Shown here: positions 8,122 to 14,660 of the stretch, one piece after another | Position numbering within the stretch: position 1 is the first letter of the stretch | Layout of the letters: every line of letters starts with the position of its first letter | DNA from: JBGPLJ01 sp041486385 | GTDB lineage: Bacteria; Pseudomonadota; Gammaproteobacteria; Steroidobacterales; Steroidobacteraceae | NCBI GenBank assembly: GCA_041486385.1 | Contig: JBGPLJ010000015.1 | Location: 1 to 22,734 of the forward strand | DNA: 22,734 bases | Direction: 5' to 3' | The notes under the pieces: model-generated | What the model saw: only the letters and a program-made list of their open reading frames with translations | The model's database searches: none | Told to the model about the DNA's origin: nothing | Position numbers and translations under genes: made by a program

Positions 8122-8727
8122 TCATGCATTTCGATGCGCGGAGCGCGCGTCCGCTACAGCGCGCCGATGGTGGCGAAAGATCATCTTTTCGAGAAGCTCG
8201 ATGACATTGGCCGCCACCCCCTCGAATACAAAGGCGACGCGATAGATGGCGCCTGTCTGCTGGCAGCCAACGACGCGCCCCACCAGTTCGAGCGGGTACG
8301 GCAACGAGCGATTGATGTGGAGCGCGACGACGCCAATGCTTTCGAGCTTGAGCGGCACGTCGTGGTCCCACGCGATGCCGTCCCCTGCCAGCCGGAATTT
8401 GTGCTCGACTGGTGCGGCATTCTCGCGCGAGAGCAGGCGCGACAGGAGTTGCATGATGATGTTCAACTTCGATTCGAGCCGCTCGAGCTCGTGGCGCATG
8501 ACCGCGTCGTCATCCTTGGGATCGACGGGATGGCGCTCCTCGAGCGCGGCGTCAAGCGCCAGAATTTGCAGATTCTCGGTGTTGACGCGCAGCAGCTCCG
8601 GTTCGTCGGGCAGCGCCGCGAGTGGGCGAAAGCCGAGCGGCATGGAATCATGATAGGCGAGACCTACCGCCGTGGCGGTCGCCTGGTTGCCTTCGGCCAG
8701 AGGTGCGTTCTTGCGAGGTGCCACCAT
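8122..8727 (-). CDS. Atypical PilZ-domain-like protein of the flagellar cluster
   Basis: The product is 201 residues with no signal peptide or membrane segment. A charged heptad-like helix (about 72-101, DDDAVMRHELERLESKLNII) precedes a beta-rich segment (about 109-185, FRLAGDGIAWDHDVPL then LVGRVVG and YRVAFVFEG) that resembles the PilZ barrel. The canonical c-di-GMP motifs RxxxR and D/NxSxxG are not seen; the second site reads LAGDGIA. The layout resembles the xanthomonad atypical PilZ proteins with a multimerising helix (XCC6012 type), which also lack the ligand motif. That family match is from memory and pattern, not a search. It lies 18 bases after the fliT-like gene and just before fleQ, so a role in flagellar control or assembly is likely but unproven. 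Confidence 0.65.
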   Translation of the reverse strand: MVAPRKNAPLAEGNQATATAVGLAYHDSMPLGFRPLAALPDEPELLRVNTENLQILALDAALEERHPVDPKDDDAVMRHELERLESKLNIIMQLLSRLLSRENAAPVEHKFRLAGDGIAWDHDVPLKLESIGVVALHINRSLPYPLELVGRVVGCQQTGAIYRVAFVFEGVAANVIELLEKMIFRHHRRAVADARSAHRNA

Positions 8728-8745
8728 GGTGCGGGTCGCTTTGAG

Positions 8746-9093
8746 TTACCGGTTGGAACCCGCGCGATGATAAGCGGCGGCGGCGCGTTGACCAAGCTGC
8801 AATACATCGCTCTCGCGCTCAACGCTGCGGCGCCGGTGTTCGGCGAGGCCGATGAGCCGATCGTTGAGCGCAAGGATTTCATCGGTGATCGCCTTCAGAT
8901 GTGGTGTTGCGCCGCGCGCGATCGCGCCTGGCTCGTGACCGAAGGCTTCGACGAGGAGGCGTTGCCGCGCCGCATTGTGGTCTACCGCCTGCTGCCACTC
9001 ACCCTGTTCGATCAACCGCTCGACTGCGCGGGTCTCTTCGAGTGCACGCACGAGCAACGCTTCGGTGCCCATGGCCTTGGTCGCGGCTGACAT
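8746..9093 (-). CDS. Small helical flagellar protein, FliT-like chaperone
   Basis: The 115-residue product is mostly alpha-helical with a central proline/glycine break (HEPGAIARGATPH) and a long charged C-terminal helix (EILALNDRLIGLAEHRRRSV). It sits straight after fliS, where FliT or a FliT-like export chaperone is usually found; FliT binds FliD and regulates assembly in enterics. Sequence similarity to FliT is weak, so the name rests mainly on position, size and helical character. I chose the ATG at 9093, 5 bases after the fliS stop. A TTG at 9102 overlapping the fliS TGA is the alternative and adds three residues. Neither has a strong Shine-Dalgarno sequence, suggesting coupling to fliS. 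Confidence 0.55.
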   Translation of the reverse strand: MSAATKAMGTEALLVRALEETRAVERLIEQGEWQQAVDHNAARQRLLVEAFGHEPGAIARGATPHLKAITDEILALNDRLIGLAEHRRRSVERESDVLQLGQRAAAAYHRAGSNR

Positions 9094-9098
9094 GGAAT

Positions 9099-9503
9099 TC
9101 AAGGAGCCGCCGGTGCGGCGCTGATCGCATCCCAGCCGGACTTGATCTCGCGCAGCAATCCAGCGATTTCATCGAGCACGCCGCCGTCGTTTCGCAGGTT
9201 CGCTTCAGTCAGGCGGCGTACGGCATAGTCGTAAAGGCCGCGCAGATTGGCGGCGATTTCACCGCCCTGCCCAAGATCGAGACTGCCGTTCAATTCGCCA
9301 ATGATGGCGAGGGCGCGGCCGAGCGCTTCGCCCTTGCGCGCGACCTGGCCGCGATCGAGGTGGCCGCGCGCTTCGCTGATGCGATCGATCGCGCCACCGA
9401 GCAGCAACCCGATGAGTTGCTTCGGATCGGCTGTCAGAACCTGTCCCTGGGCAGCGACGCCCCTGTATGTCTTTGCTCCGTGCGTTGGTGAACCGCTGTA
9501 CAT
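9099..9503 (-). CDS. fliS: Flagellin export chaperone FliS
   Basis: FliS binds the C-terminal helix of flagellin in the cytoplasm and prevents premature polymerisation. The 134-residue product fits the family: an N-terminal Y-x-G cap region, then VLTADPKQLIGLLLGGAIDR, a helix bundle, the stretch LNGSLDLGQGGEIAANLRGL and LYDYAVRRLTEANL. The ATG at 9503 lies 22 bases after the fliD stop. It is the second gene of the fliD operon. Confidence 0.93.
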   Translation of the reverse strand: MYSGSPTHGAKTYRGVAAQGQVLTADPKQLIGLLLGGAIDRISEARGHLDRGQVARKGEALGRALAIIGELNGSLDLGQGGEIAANLRGLYDYAVRRLTEANLRNDGGVLDEIAGLLREIKSGWDAISAAPAAP

Positions 9504-9525
9504 GCGTTCCTCTTGCCCGCAGGCG

Positions 9526-10917
9526 TTATTTCCCGGTGCCGATCGTGGTGGCGGAGAGCGTCGCGAATTGCTGTGTCAGAAAGGTGCTGGTCGTACGCAG
9601 CTGCGCGATCATCGTGTCCATCGCGTTGAACTGCGCCTTCAGCCGCGTGGACAATGCGTTGAGGCGAGTCTGCAGCGCAGTGCGCGCATCGCCGATGTCG
9701 CTAATGCTGCCTTGCAAGCCCTGCGTGCGCGCGTCGATCAGCCCGGTGGATCCGGTGTATAGCGAGAGCAGCGAGTCCAAACGTTTGGCAATACCGTCGG
9801 TGGATGCGAAGAGACTACCGACGGAATCGAACTGGCTGCCGAGCGCCGTACCGAGCTTGGTGGCGTCCACAGTCATCGTGCCGTCGAGCGCGAAGGAGAC
9901 ACCGACCTGCGAAACGTTGGTAAGACTCGAACTCGCGTTCACGTTCCCGTTGATGGCGCGCCGCGCGGCGGTGAGGAAGTCGCGCAGAGTCGAATCGCCG
10001 AGCAGTGGCCCGGCGACCTTGGAGGTGGCATCGAAGCTGCCCAGCGGCTTGAGGCCGGTAACCAGGGCGTTATACGCAGTGGCGAAGTCGTTGATCGCTT
10101 TGCGGGCGGCGGTCTGATCGAAACTGATGCTGACCGCCGTCGTGACATCGGCAGCGCTTTGCGCAACGAGGTTCAACGTCAGGCCGGTCACGCCGGTCGA
10201 CACAGAGTTGGTCGCACCTTCGACTGCAATGCCATCGATCACGACGCGCGAATCGATTGCCGCCTGGACCTGCGTCATGTTCGTGATGGCATTGACCGGG
10301 TCGTAGACGAGCGGCGCGAGGCCGCCATCGCCGCCGCTCTGGGTGACGGTGATCGCATTTGCGGTACCGGTTTGGGTGCCAGTCAGGACGAGATGCGCCC
10401 CATCGACTCCGGTAACGATGGTTGCGGCAACGCCGGGATTGCCCGTCGCGCCGTTGATCGCATCGCGTATCTTCGCGAGTGTGTTGTTGCTCGAATCGAT
10501 GGTGAGCACGATATTGCTCGTGCCGAGCTTGACCGTCAGCGTACCCGTGCCAACCACGGTATCCGCATTGGTGAAATGCGTTGACTGAAGCTTTGCCGCT
10601 TTCGCGAGCCGCTCCACCTCGACTGCGTAGCTACCGGTTGCGGCGCTGGAGTCGGCCGACGCGGTCAGCACATTGATGTCGCCGACCGACACCGCGCGAG
10701 CCTGAAACTTCGTGGGGTCTTTCAGGGGCGCGATGGCGCTCTGCAGGCTTGCAATCGCGCCACGCAGCGAGCCGTACGCCGAGAGCTTCGCCTGCAGCTT
10801 CGCTTCCCTGGAATCGAGCTGGGCGCTGGTAGCATTGCCTTCGACCGCGACCAATTGCTGGACGATGCCCGCAATGTCGAGGCCAGAGCCGATGCCGGAA
10901 GTAACGATCGATCCCAT
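9526..10917 (-). CDS. fliD: Flagellar filament cap protein FliD
   Basis: FliD (HAP2) caps the growing filament and folds flagellin into place. The 463-residue product has the conserved N-terminus GSIVTSGIGSGLDIAGIVQQ. A flagellin-IN type motif follows (about 125-185, LTIDSSNNTLAKIRDAING). The C-terminus is a coiled helix (LQTRLNALSTRLKAQFNAMD). I chose the ATG at 10917 because family members begin just before the GS-GIGSGLD block and GGGGTG sits about 4 bases upstream; a GTG two codons earlier (10923) is possible. It is the first gene after the sigma-54 promoter near 10990 and is followed by fliS. Confidence 0.95.
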   Translation of the reverse strand: MGSIVTSGIGSGLDIAGIVQQLVAVEGNATSAQLDSREAKLQAKLSAYGSLRGAIASLQSAIAPLKDPTKFQARAVSVGDINVLTASADSSAATGSYAVEVERLAKAAKLQSTHFTNADTVVGTGTLTVKLGTSNIVLTIDSSNNTLAKIRDAINGATGNPGVAATIVTGVDGAHLVLTGTQTGTANAITVTQSGGDGGLAPLVYDPVNAITNMTQVQAAIDSRVVIDGIAVEGATNSVSTGVTGLTLNLVAQSAADVTTAVSISFDQTAARKAINDFATAYNALVTGLKPLGSFDATSKVAGPLLGDSTLRDFLTAARRAINGNVNASSSLTNVSQVGVSFALDGTMTVDATKLGTALGSQFDSVGSLFASTDGIAKRLDSLLSLYTGSTGLIDARTQGLQGSISDIGDARTALQTRLNALSTRLKAQFNAMDTMIAQLRTTSTFLTQQFATLSATTIGTGK

Positions 10918-10984
10918 GAACACCCCAATTCCGATTCAGCCGTGCGCCCCGCTCTCGTCCAACCATCCGCTCGTCTAACTAAGG

Positions 10985-11000
10985 AGCAAGCGTCGTGCCA
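10985..11000 (-). promoter_or_regulatory. Sigma-54 promoter of the fliD operon
   Basis: On the minus strand CTGGCACGACGCTTGCTCC matches the sigma-54 consensus TGGCACG-N4-TTGCT almost perfectly; GG (10999-10998) and GC (10987-10986) are 10 bases apart. The expected transcript start is near 10974, giving a leader of about 57 bases to fliD. FleQ or FleR would be the activator; the sequence does not tell which. Confidence 0.87.
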
Positions 11001-11005
11001 GGAAG

Positions 11006-11030
11006 GGAGACAACGGACGTCTCTCGTTCC
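11006..11030 (-). terminator. Weak hairpin just after flaG
   Basis: Directly after the flaG stop the minus strand can pair GAGAC with GTCTC around a 7-base loop, with weaker flanking pairs. No T-run follows, only TTCC. It could slow read-through into the fliD promoter region or protect the flaG 3' end, but as an intrinsic terminator it is weak. Confidence 0.25.
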
Positions 11031-11031
11031 C

Positions 11032-11403
11032 TCACGCGCGGGAATTCACCAGGATGCCGGACGCTTTGAGATCGCGCGCGATGTCCAGGAGTTCCTGCGG
11101 CGGAATCTGCCGGACGATCTCGCCGTTGACCGGATTGATAACCGTAATAATGGTCCGGCCCGAGGCCTTGTCGACCTGGAACCTCAGGCCGCGCTGATTC
11201 TCCTGCAGGAAGTTGTTGATGTTGGCAATCGCACGACTGAGGTCGATCTTCGGTGCCTCAGCCGGAGGCGGCTGGGGCGCCGGCGTGCCGCCACGCGGCA
11301 AGGGTTTGCCGCTTGCAGACATCACGTCCACTGTTTCACGCGTCCGGTTGACCTGCACCGGATGCGAGTCGAGCGTTACGCTCGCCACGATGTCGTTCGT
11401 CAT
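11032..11403 (-). CDS. flaG: FlaG family protein
   Basis: FlaG proteins are encoded next to flagellin and fliD in polar flagellates and influence filament length; the mechanism is not well settled. The 123-residue product has a variable, proline-rich N-terminal half (PRGGTPAPQPPPAEAPK) and the conserved FlaG core: LRFQVDKASGRTIITVINP, then NGEIVRQIPPQELLDIARDL near the end. It lies 159 bases after the fliC stop and has no clear promoter of its own, so it may be read through from fliC. The next gene, fliD, has its own sigma-54 promoter. Confidence 0.92.
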   Translation of the reverse strand: MTNDIVASVTLDSHPVQVNRTRETVDVMSASGKPLPRGGTPAPQPPPAEAPKIDLSRAIANINNFLQENQRGLRFQVDKASGRTIITVINPVNGEIVRQIPPQELLDIARDLKASGILVNSRA

Positions 11404-11459
11404 GAGCCCGCCTTGGTCATGTCCGGTTCCTCACCCTAGGGTCAGTTGTCGGCCGCTGG

Positions 11460-11477
11460 CCGGACATCCTTGTCCGG
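11460..11477 (-). repeat. Perfect inverted repeat in the fliC-flaG gap
   Basis: CCGGAC-ATCCTT-GTCCGG is a perfect 6-bp stem with a 6-base loop. A 10-bp palindrome ACCCTAGGGT lies close by at 11433-11442, and GTCCGG occurs again near 11420. No T-run follows on the minus strand, so it is more likely an mRNA-processing or stability element, or an operator, than a terminator. Confidence 0.35.
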
Positions 11478-11532
11478 ACCTGATCCTTGCTCGCCGTGGA
11501 ATCGAACGATGGTCGATCCCGATCACTGACCC

Positions 11533-11551
11533 CGATCTCTTAACGAGATCG
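11533..11551 (-). terminator. Candidate fliC terminator hairpin
   Basis: Eleven bases after the fliC stop, CGATCTC and GAGATCG form a perfect 7-bp stem around a 5-base loop (GTTAA on the minus strand). There is no T-run after it (GGGTCAG follows), so it may act as a 3' stabiliser with partial read-through into flaG rather than as a strong terminator. Confidence 0.45.
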
Positions 11552-11562
11552 ATGAGAACTTG

Positions 11563-13110
11563 TTACCGCAACAGGGCGAGAACACCCTGCGGAACGGCGT
11601 TCGCTTGCGCCAAAATCGCCGTGCCGGCCTGCTGCAGGATCTGAGCCCGCGTCAGGTTAGCCGTCTCCGCCGCGAAATCGGCATCCAGAATGCGGCTACG
11701 GGAAGCTTGCAGGTTTTCGTTCACCGCCTGCAGGTTGGCAATCGTCGATTCGAAGCGGTTCTGAATAGCGCCGAAGGTACTACGCAGACTGCTGATTGAA
11801 GTCAGTGCCGCGTCGACCCGGCCGATCGTCGTGTTGGCATTCGCGACCGTCGTAACGGACGTTGAATTCAACGCCGAGTTGCCGAGAGCAAGCGAGGTCG
11901 CCGTGTAGCCGATACGCGCCGGTGTTGCACCACCGATGGTGATGGTAGCGGCCGCCGTCAGGCGAATGGTTCCAACGTCGGTCACGCTGGTGCTGGCACC
12001 CGCCCCGTTAACCAATGTGGCTGTGTTCGCGGCGTTGTTTGTGCCTTCCTTAACGCCGATGCCTTCGCCGGTACCCGTCGTGGCGTTCGTGGTGCTGCTC
12101 TGGGTGATCGCAATGTTGCGGCCATCCACGGCATTGAACGTGATGCGGGTATTGACCGAGTCGTAAGACGCCGTCACGCCCGTAGCACTCGTGTTGGCAT
12201 TGATCGCAGAGACCATCTGATCCGAAGTGACCAGGCCGGATGCAACGCCGCTATAGCTCGTGTAAATCGCGACGCCGTTGACAGTCAGGTTGTAGCCCGT
12301 CTGCGTTGCCGAGATCGCGGTGGCGCCGAGGTTGTACTGCGACGTTGTGTCGGCTGTAGCCGTCAGGCCGCCGATACCCGAGGCGTTGATCGCCTGGGCC
12401 TTCGCATAGGCGCTGCCCGCGGTCTGGCCGGTGGCTGAACCCGCGACCGAGGCCTGCACCGTGACTGCCGACTGAGTTCCGATCGCGATCGTCACATCGC
12501 CCGAGGAAATGGCCGTCACGTCGACGCCCGCACCCTGTTGGCCGACGTTCGAGGTTGTCACATAAGCGGCGGTGCCACTGACGTAGTCGGCCGTTTTGCC
12601 GATGGCCGTGCTGCGCACGCTGGTCGACAGATTGAGGGAGATGGTCTCGCCGACGTTGGCGCCGACCTGGAAGGTCGCCGTTCCAAATGTGCCGTCGAGC
12701 ACTTTCTGACCGTTGAACGCGGTCTGCGTGGCGATACGTTCCACTTCCGCGATGCGCTGTTGCACTTCCTGGTCAAGGGCCGCGCGATCCGAGGCGCTGT
12801 TGCTGGCGTTGGCCGCCTGCACCGCGATTTCACGGATACGCTGAAGGTTGTTGGTCGCTTCACCGAGCGCGCTTTCCGCCGTCTGTGACAGCGAGATACC
12901 GTCGTTCGCATTGCGAACCGCCTGGTCGAGGCCGCGGATCTGCGTCGTAAACCGATCCGAGATCGCAAGGCCCGCCGCATCGTCCTTGGCGCTGTTGATG
13001 CGTAGACCGGATGACAACCGCTCCAGGGCGGTGGCCAACGCGGATTTCGACGTCGACAGGTTGCGCTGCGCGTTGAGCGAAGCGATGTTGGTGTTGATGA
13101 CTTGAGCCAT
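11563..13110 (-). CDS. fliC: Flagellin FliC
   Basis: Flagellin is the filament subunit. The 515-residue product has intact D0/D1 ends: MAQVINTNIASLNAQRNL at the start, NDGISLSQTAESALGEATNN at 70-88 and the closing block ILQQAGTAILAQANAVPQ, then GVLALLR. The TLR5-recognised D1 segment is of the beta/gamma-proteobacterial type (LQRIREIAVQAA, 89-100). The central part (about 165-415) is rich in Ala, Thr, Ser and Gly and contains a flagellin-IN motif (about 267-340, SATQTGYNLTVNGVAIYTS). There are no cysteines. GGAG lies 8 bases before the ATG at 13110. It is the only flagellin in the window and is driven by a sigma-28 promoter. Confidence 0.98.
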   Translation of the reverse strand: MAQVINTNIASLNAQRNLSTSKSALATALERLSSGLRINSAKDDAAGLAISDRFTTQIRGLDQAVRNANDGISLSQTAESALGEATNNLQRIREIAVQAANASNSASDRAALDQEVQQRIAEVERIATQTAFNGQKVLDGTFGTATFQVGANVGETISLNLSTSVRSTAIGKTADYVSGTAAYVTTSNVGQQGAGVDVTAISSGDVTIAIGTQSAVTVQASVAGSATGQTAGSAYAKAQAINASGIGGLTATADTTSQYNLGATAISATQTGYNLTVNGVAIYTSYSGVASGLVTSDQMVSAINANTSATGVTASYDSVNTRITFNAVDGRNIAITQSSTTNATTGTGEGIGVKEGTNNAANTATLVNGAGASTSVTDVGTIRLTAAATITIGGATPARIGYTATSLALGNSALNSTSVTTVANANTTIGRVDAALTSISSLRSTFGAIQNRFESTIANLQAVNENLQASRSRILDADFAAETANLTRAQILQQAGTAILAQANAVPQGVLALLR

Positions 13111-13180
13111 TTTCGAACTCCTGATCTATATTGAAACCGGCCAGCCAAAAGGGGCCTGCTGTAACTACTTGTGGTCGTCG

Positions 13181-13212
13181 GGCCCGGGTTCGAGAACCTC
13201 AAGGCGCGGGCC
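13181..13212 (-). promoter_or_regulatory. Structured element in the fliC 5' leader
   Basis: Within the predicted 116-base leader, GGCCCG (13212-13207 on the minus strand) pairs with CGGGCC (13186-13181). Inside it sits a perfect 12-base hairpin GGTTC-TC-GAACC at 13198-13187, with an 8-base bulge between the two stems. The ribosome binding site itself (GGAG near 13120) lies outside the structure. This could affect flagellin mRNA stability or translation; function is inference. Confidence 0.45.
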
Positions 13213-13233
13213 GGTGAACCACGCTCAGGAGCT

Positions 13234-13260
13234 TTATCGGTGCGATCGTTGGAATCTTTA
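13234..13260 (-). promoter_or_regulatory. Sigma-28 (FliA) promoter of fliC
   Basis: On the minus strand TAAAGATT (13260-13253), an 11-base spacer and ACCGATAA (13241-13234) match the FliA consensus TAAAGTTT-N11-GCCGATAA at 14 of 16 positions. Transcription should start near 13227. This places flagellin in the last class of the hierarchy, under FliA/FlgM control. Confidence 0.93.
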
Positions 13261-13363
13261 ACGCCCGCCACCACTTAACAGATTGCGACAAGAACCCGTG
13301 TCACATTTCAAGCGACTGAAGCTCAAGAATTCGGGGAGCGGGCAGCGCGCGGCGAGCGCCCGG

Positions 13364-13394
13364 GCCGGCGAGGCTGGCCGGCAGCCTGGCTGCC
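13364..13394 (-). terminator. GC-rich hairpins after flgL
   Basis: One base past the flgL stop, GGCAGCC and GGCTGCC flank a single base (13380-13394), and a GCCGGC/GCCGGC stem with a 7-base loop (13364-13382) overlaps it, so the two are alternative folds. No T-run follows. They may end or attenuate the flgKL transcript before the fliC promoter. Confidence 0.35.
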
Positions 13395-13395
13395 T

Positions 13396-14604
13396 TCAGA
13401 TATAGTTGAAGAGTGACAGGCCCTGCGTCTGGGCGAACGCTTTCTCGGAAGCCTGAAGACCCGTCAGCTGCAGATTCAGGCGTGACAGGGCATCGGCGTA
13501 GTCGAGGTCCTGAAGGTCTGAGAGGAGCGACTTGCTCTGGATATCAACATCCGCATTGATATTCTTCTGCGCATCGAGCGTATTGAGTCGGCCACCCACC
13601 TGCGCGCGCACGTCGATCACATGATTGATCGACTGATCGACATCGGCAAGAAAGTTGCCAATCTGATTGTTTATGGACGCCTGCCCGGCGGGGTTGCTCG
13701 CGCCGCTATCGAGTGCCGTGATGAAATTCTGCACGCTGGTGAACAAGTCCTGGTTGCGGCTGGCGGCCACCTGAAAACTGTCGCCTGTCGCCGGCGCACC
13801 GGAGATCTCGAACTGGATGCCGCGAAAGGCGATTGTCTGCACCGAGGTCGACTGGCCAGGCGCGAAAGTGCCGCTCGTCACCAGGGCGTTCGCTGCATCG
13901 CGAACTTCATAGGTGGTCGGGCTGGTGAAATTGATGGCATAGGTGCCGCGGTCGTATTGGGTCGGGTCGGTCACGGTGCGCTGCCCGAGAACGCCTGTGC
14001 CGGTGTTGGTTGCGGCCGATTGCAGGGTGAACACCCCATTACCGTTCGCGATCGCCTGAAACACCGCGGCGCCGTTGTCGCTGTCGGCGAGCGTGCGGCT
14101 CGCTCCAATCTGTATTTGGCGCTGGCCCTGATCGCCCGCGTAGGTCACGGTTGTGCCGGTCCGGGTGAAAGGCTGGGTCTGCGTGCTGAATCCGGAAAAA
14201 ACATAGTTGCCGCTGCCGTCCTTGGTGTTGGCGAGCTGCACGAGGCTATCAAGCGCCTGGCGCGCCTCGGTCGCGATGCCAGCACGCGTCTCGTTCGTCT
14301 GCGTCGCGTTGTTCGCTTCCACTGCGAGCTCGCGCAGACGCTGCAACACGTCGCCCACGCTCGCGAGCGTCGTCTCTTCGACACCGAGGCGGTTCGTTGC
14401 GAGGTCGGCGTTGCGGGAATACTGGGAGCTTTCGGAAAGCGCCCGCTGCAGGTCGAGCACCTGTACCGCGCCGACTGGATTCTCGGCGGGCCGCGAGAAC
14501 TTGAGGCCTGTGGACACCTGATTCTGCGTTCGCGCGAGCTGCGCCTGCGTGTCGGTCAGGGCCTGGAGCCAGACGTCCCGTAGCAAACTTGTAGTGACTC
14601 TCAT
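13396..14604 (-). CDS. flgL: Flagellar hook-filament junction protein FlgL
   Basis: FlgL (HAP3) joins the hook-side junction protein FlgK to the filament. The 402-residue product has the flagellin-like N-terminus RVTTSLLRDVWLQALTDTQA, then STGLKFSRPAENPVGAVQVL, RLGVEETTLASVGDVLQRLR and NYVFSGF. The C-terminus is DLDYADALSRLNLQLTGLQA, then FAQTQGLSLFNYI. AGGAAC lies 7 bases before the ATG at 14604. It follows flgK by 56 bases, in which I see no promoter. Confidence 0.96.
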   Translation of the reverse strand: MRVTTSLLRDVWLQALTDTQAQLARTQNQVSTGLKFSRPAENPVGAVQVLDLQRALSESSQYSRNADLATNRLGVEETTLASVGDVLQRLRELAVEANNATQTNETRAGIATEARQALDSLVQLANTKDGSGNYVFSGFSTQTQPFTRTGTTVTYAGDQGQRQIQIGASRTLADSDNGAAVFQAIANGNGVFTLQSAATNTGTGVLGQRTVTDPTQYDRGTYAINFTSPTTYEVRDAANALVTSGTFAPGQSTSVQTIAFRGIQFEISGAPATGDSFQVAASRNQDLFTSVQNFITALDSGASNPAGQASINNQIGNFLADVDQSINHVIDVRAQVGGRLNTLDAQKNINADVDIQSKSLLSDLQDLDYADALSRLNLQLTGLQASEKAFAQTQGLSLFNYI

Positions 14605-14660
14605 ATCAAGGTTCCTGTTTTCCGCACGGAGCGCTCAGCACCAGTGAATTGAGAACCGGG

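Noticed and set aside
11440..11475. Possible sigma-28 promoter before flaG (GCCGACAA with an upstream CAAGGATG)
   Set aside because: The -10 is one mismatch off, but the -35 matches at only about half its positions; not enough to call.
13621..14583. Plus-strand open frame of 320 codons
   Set aside because: It is antisense to flgL, has no recognisable motif, and its composition is typical of a shadow frame.
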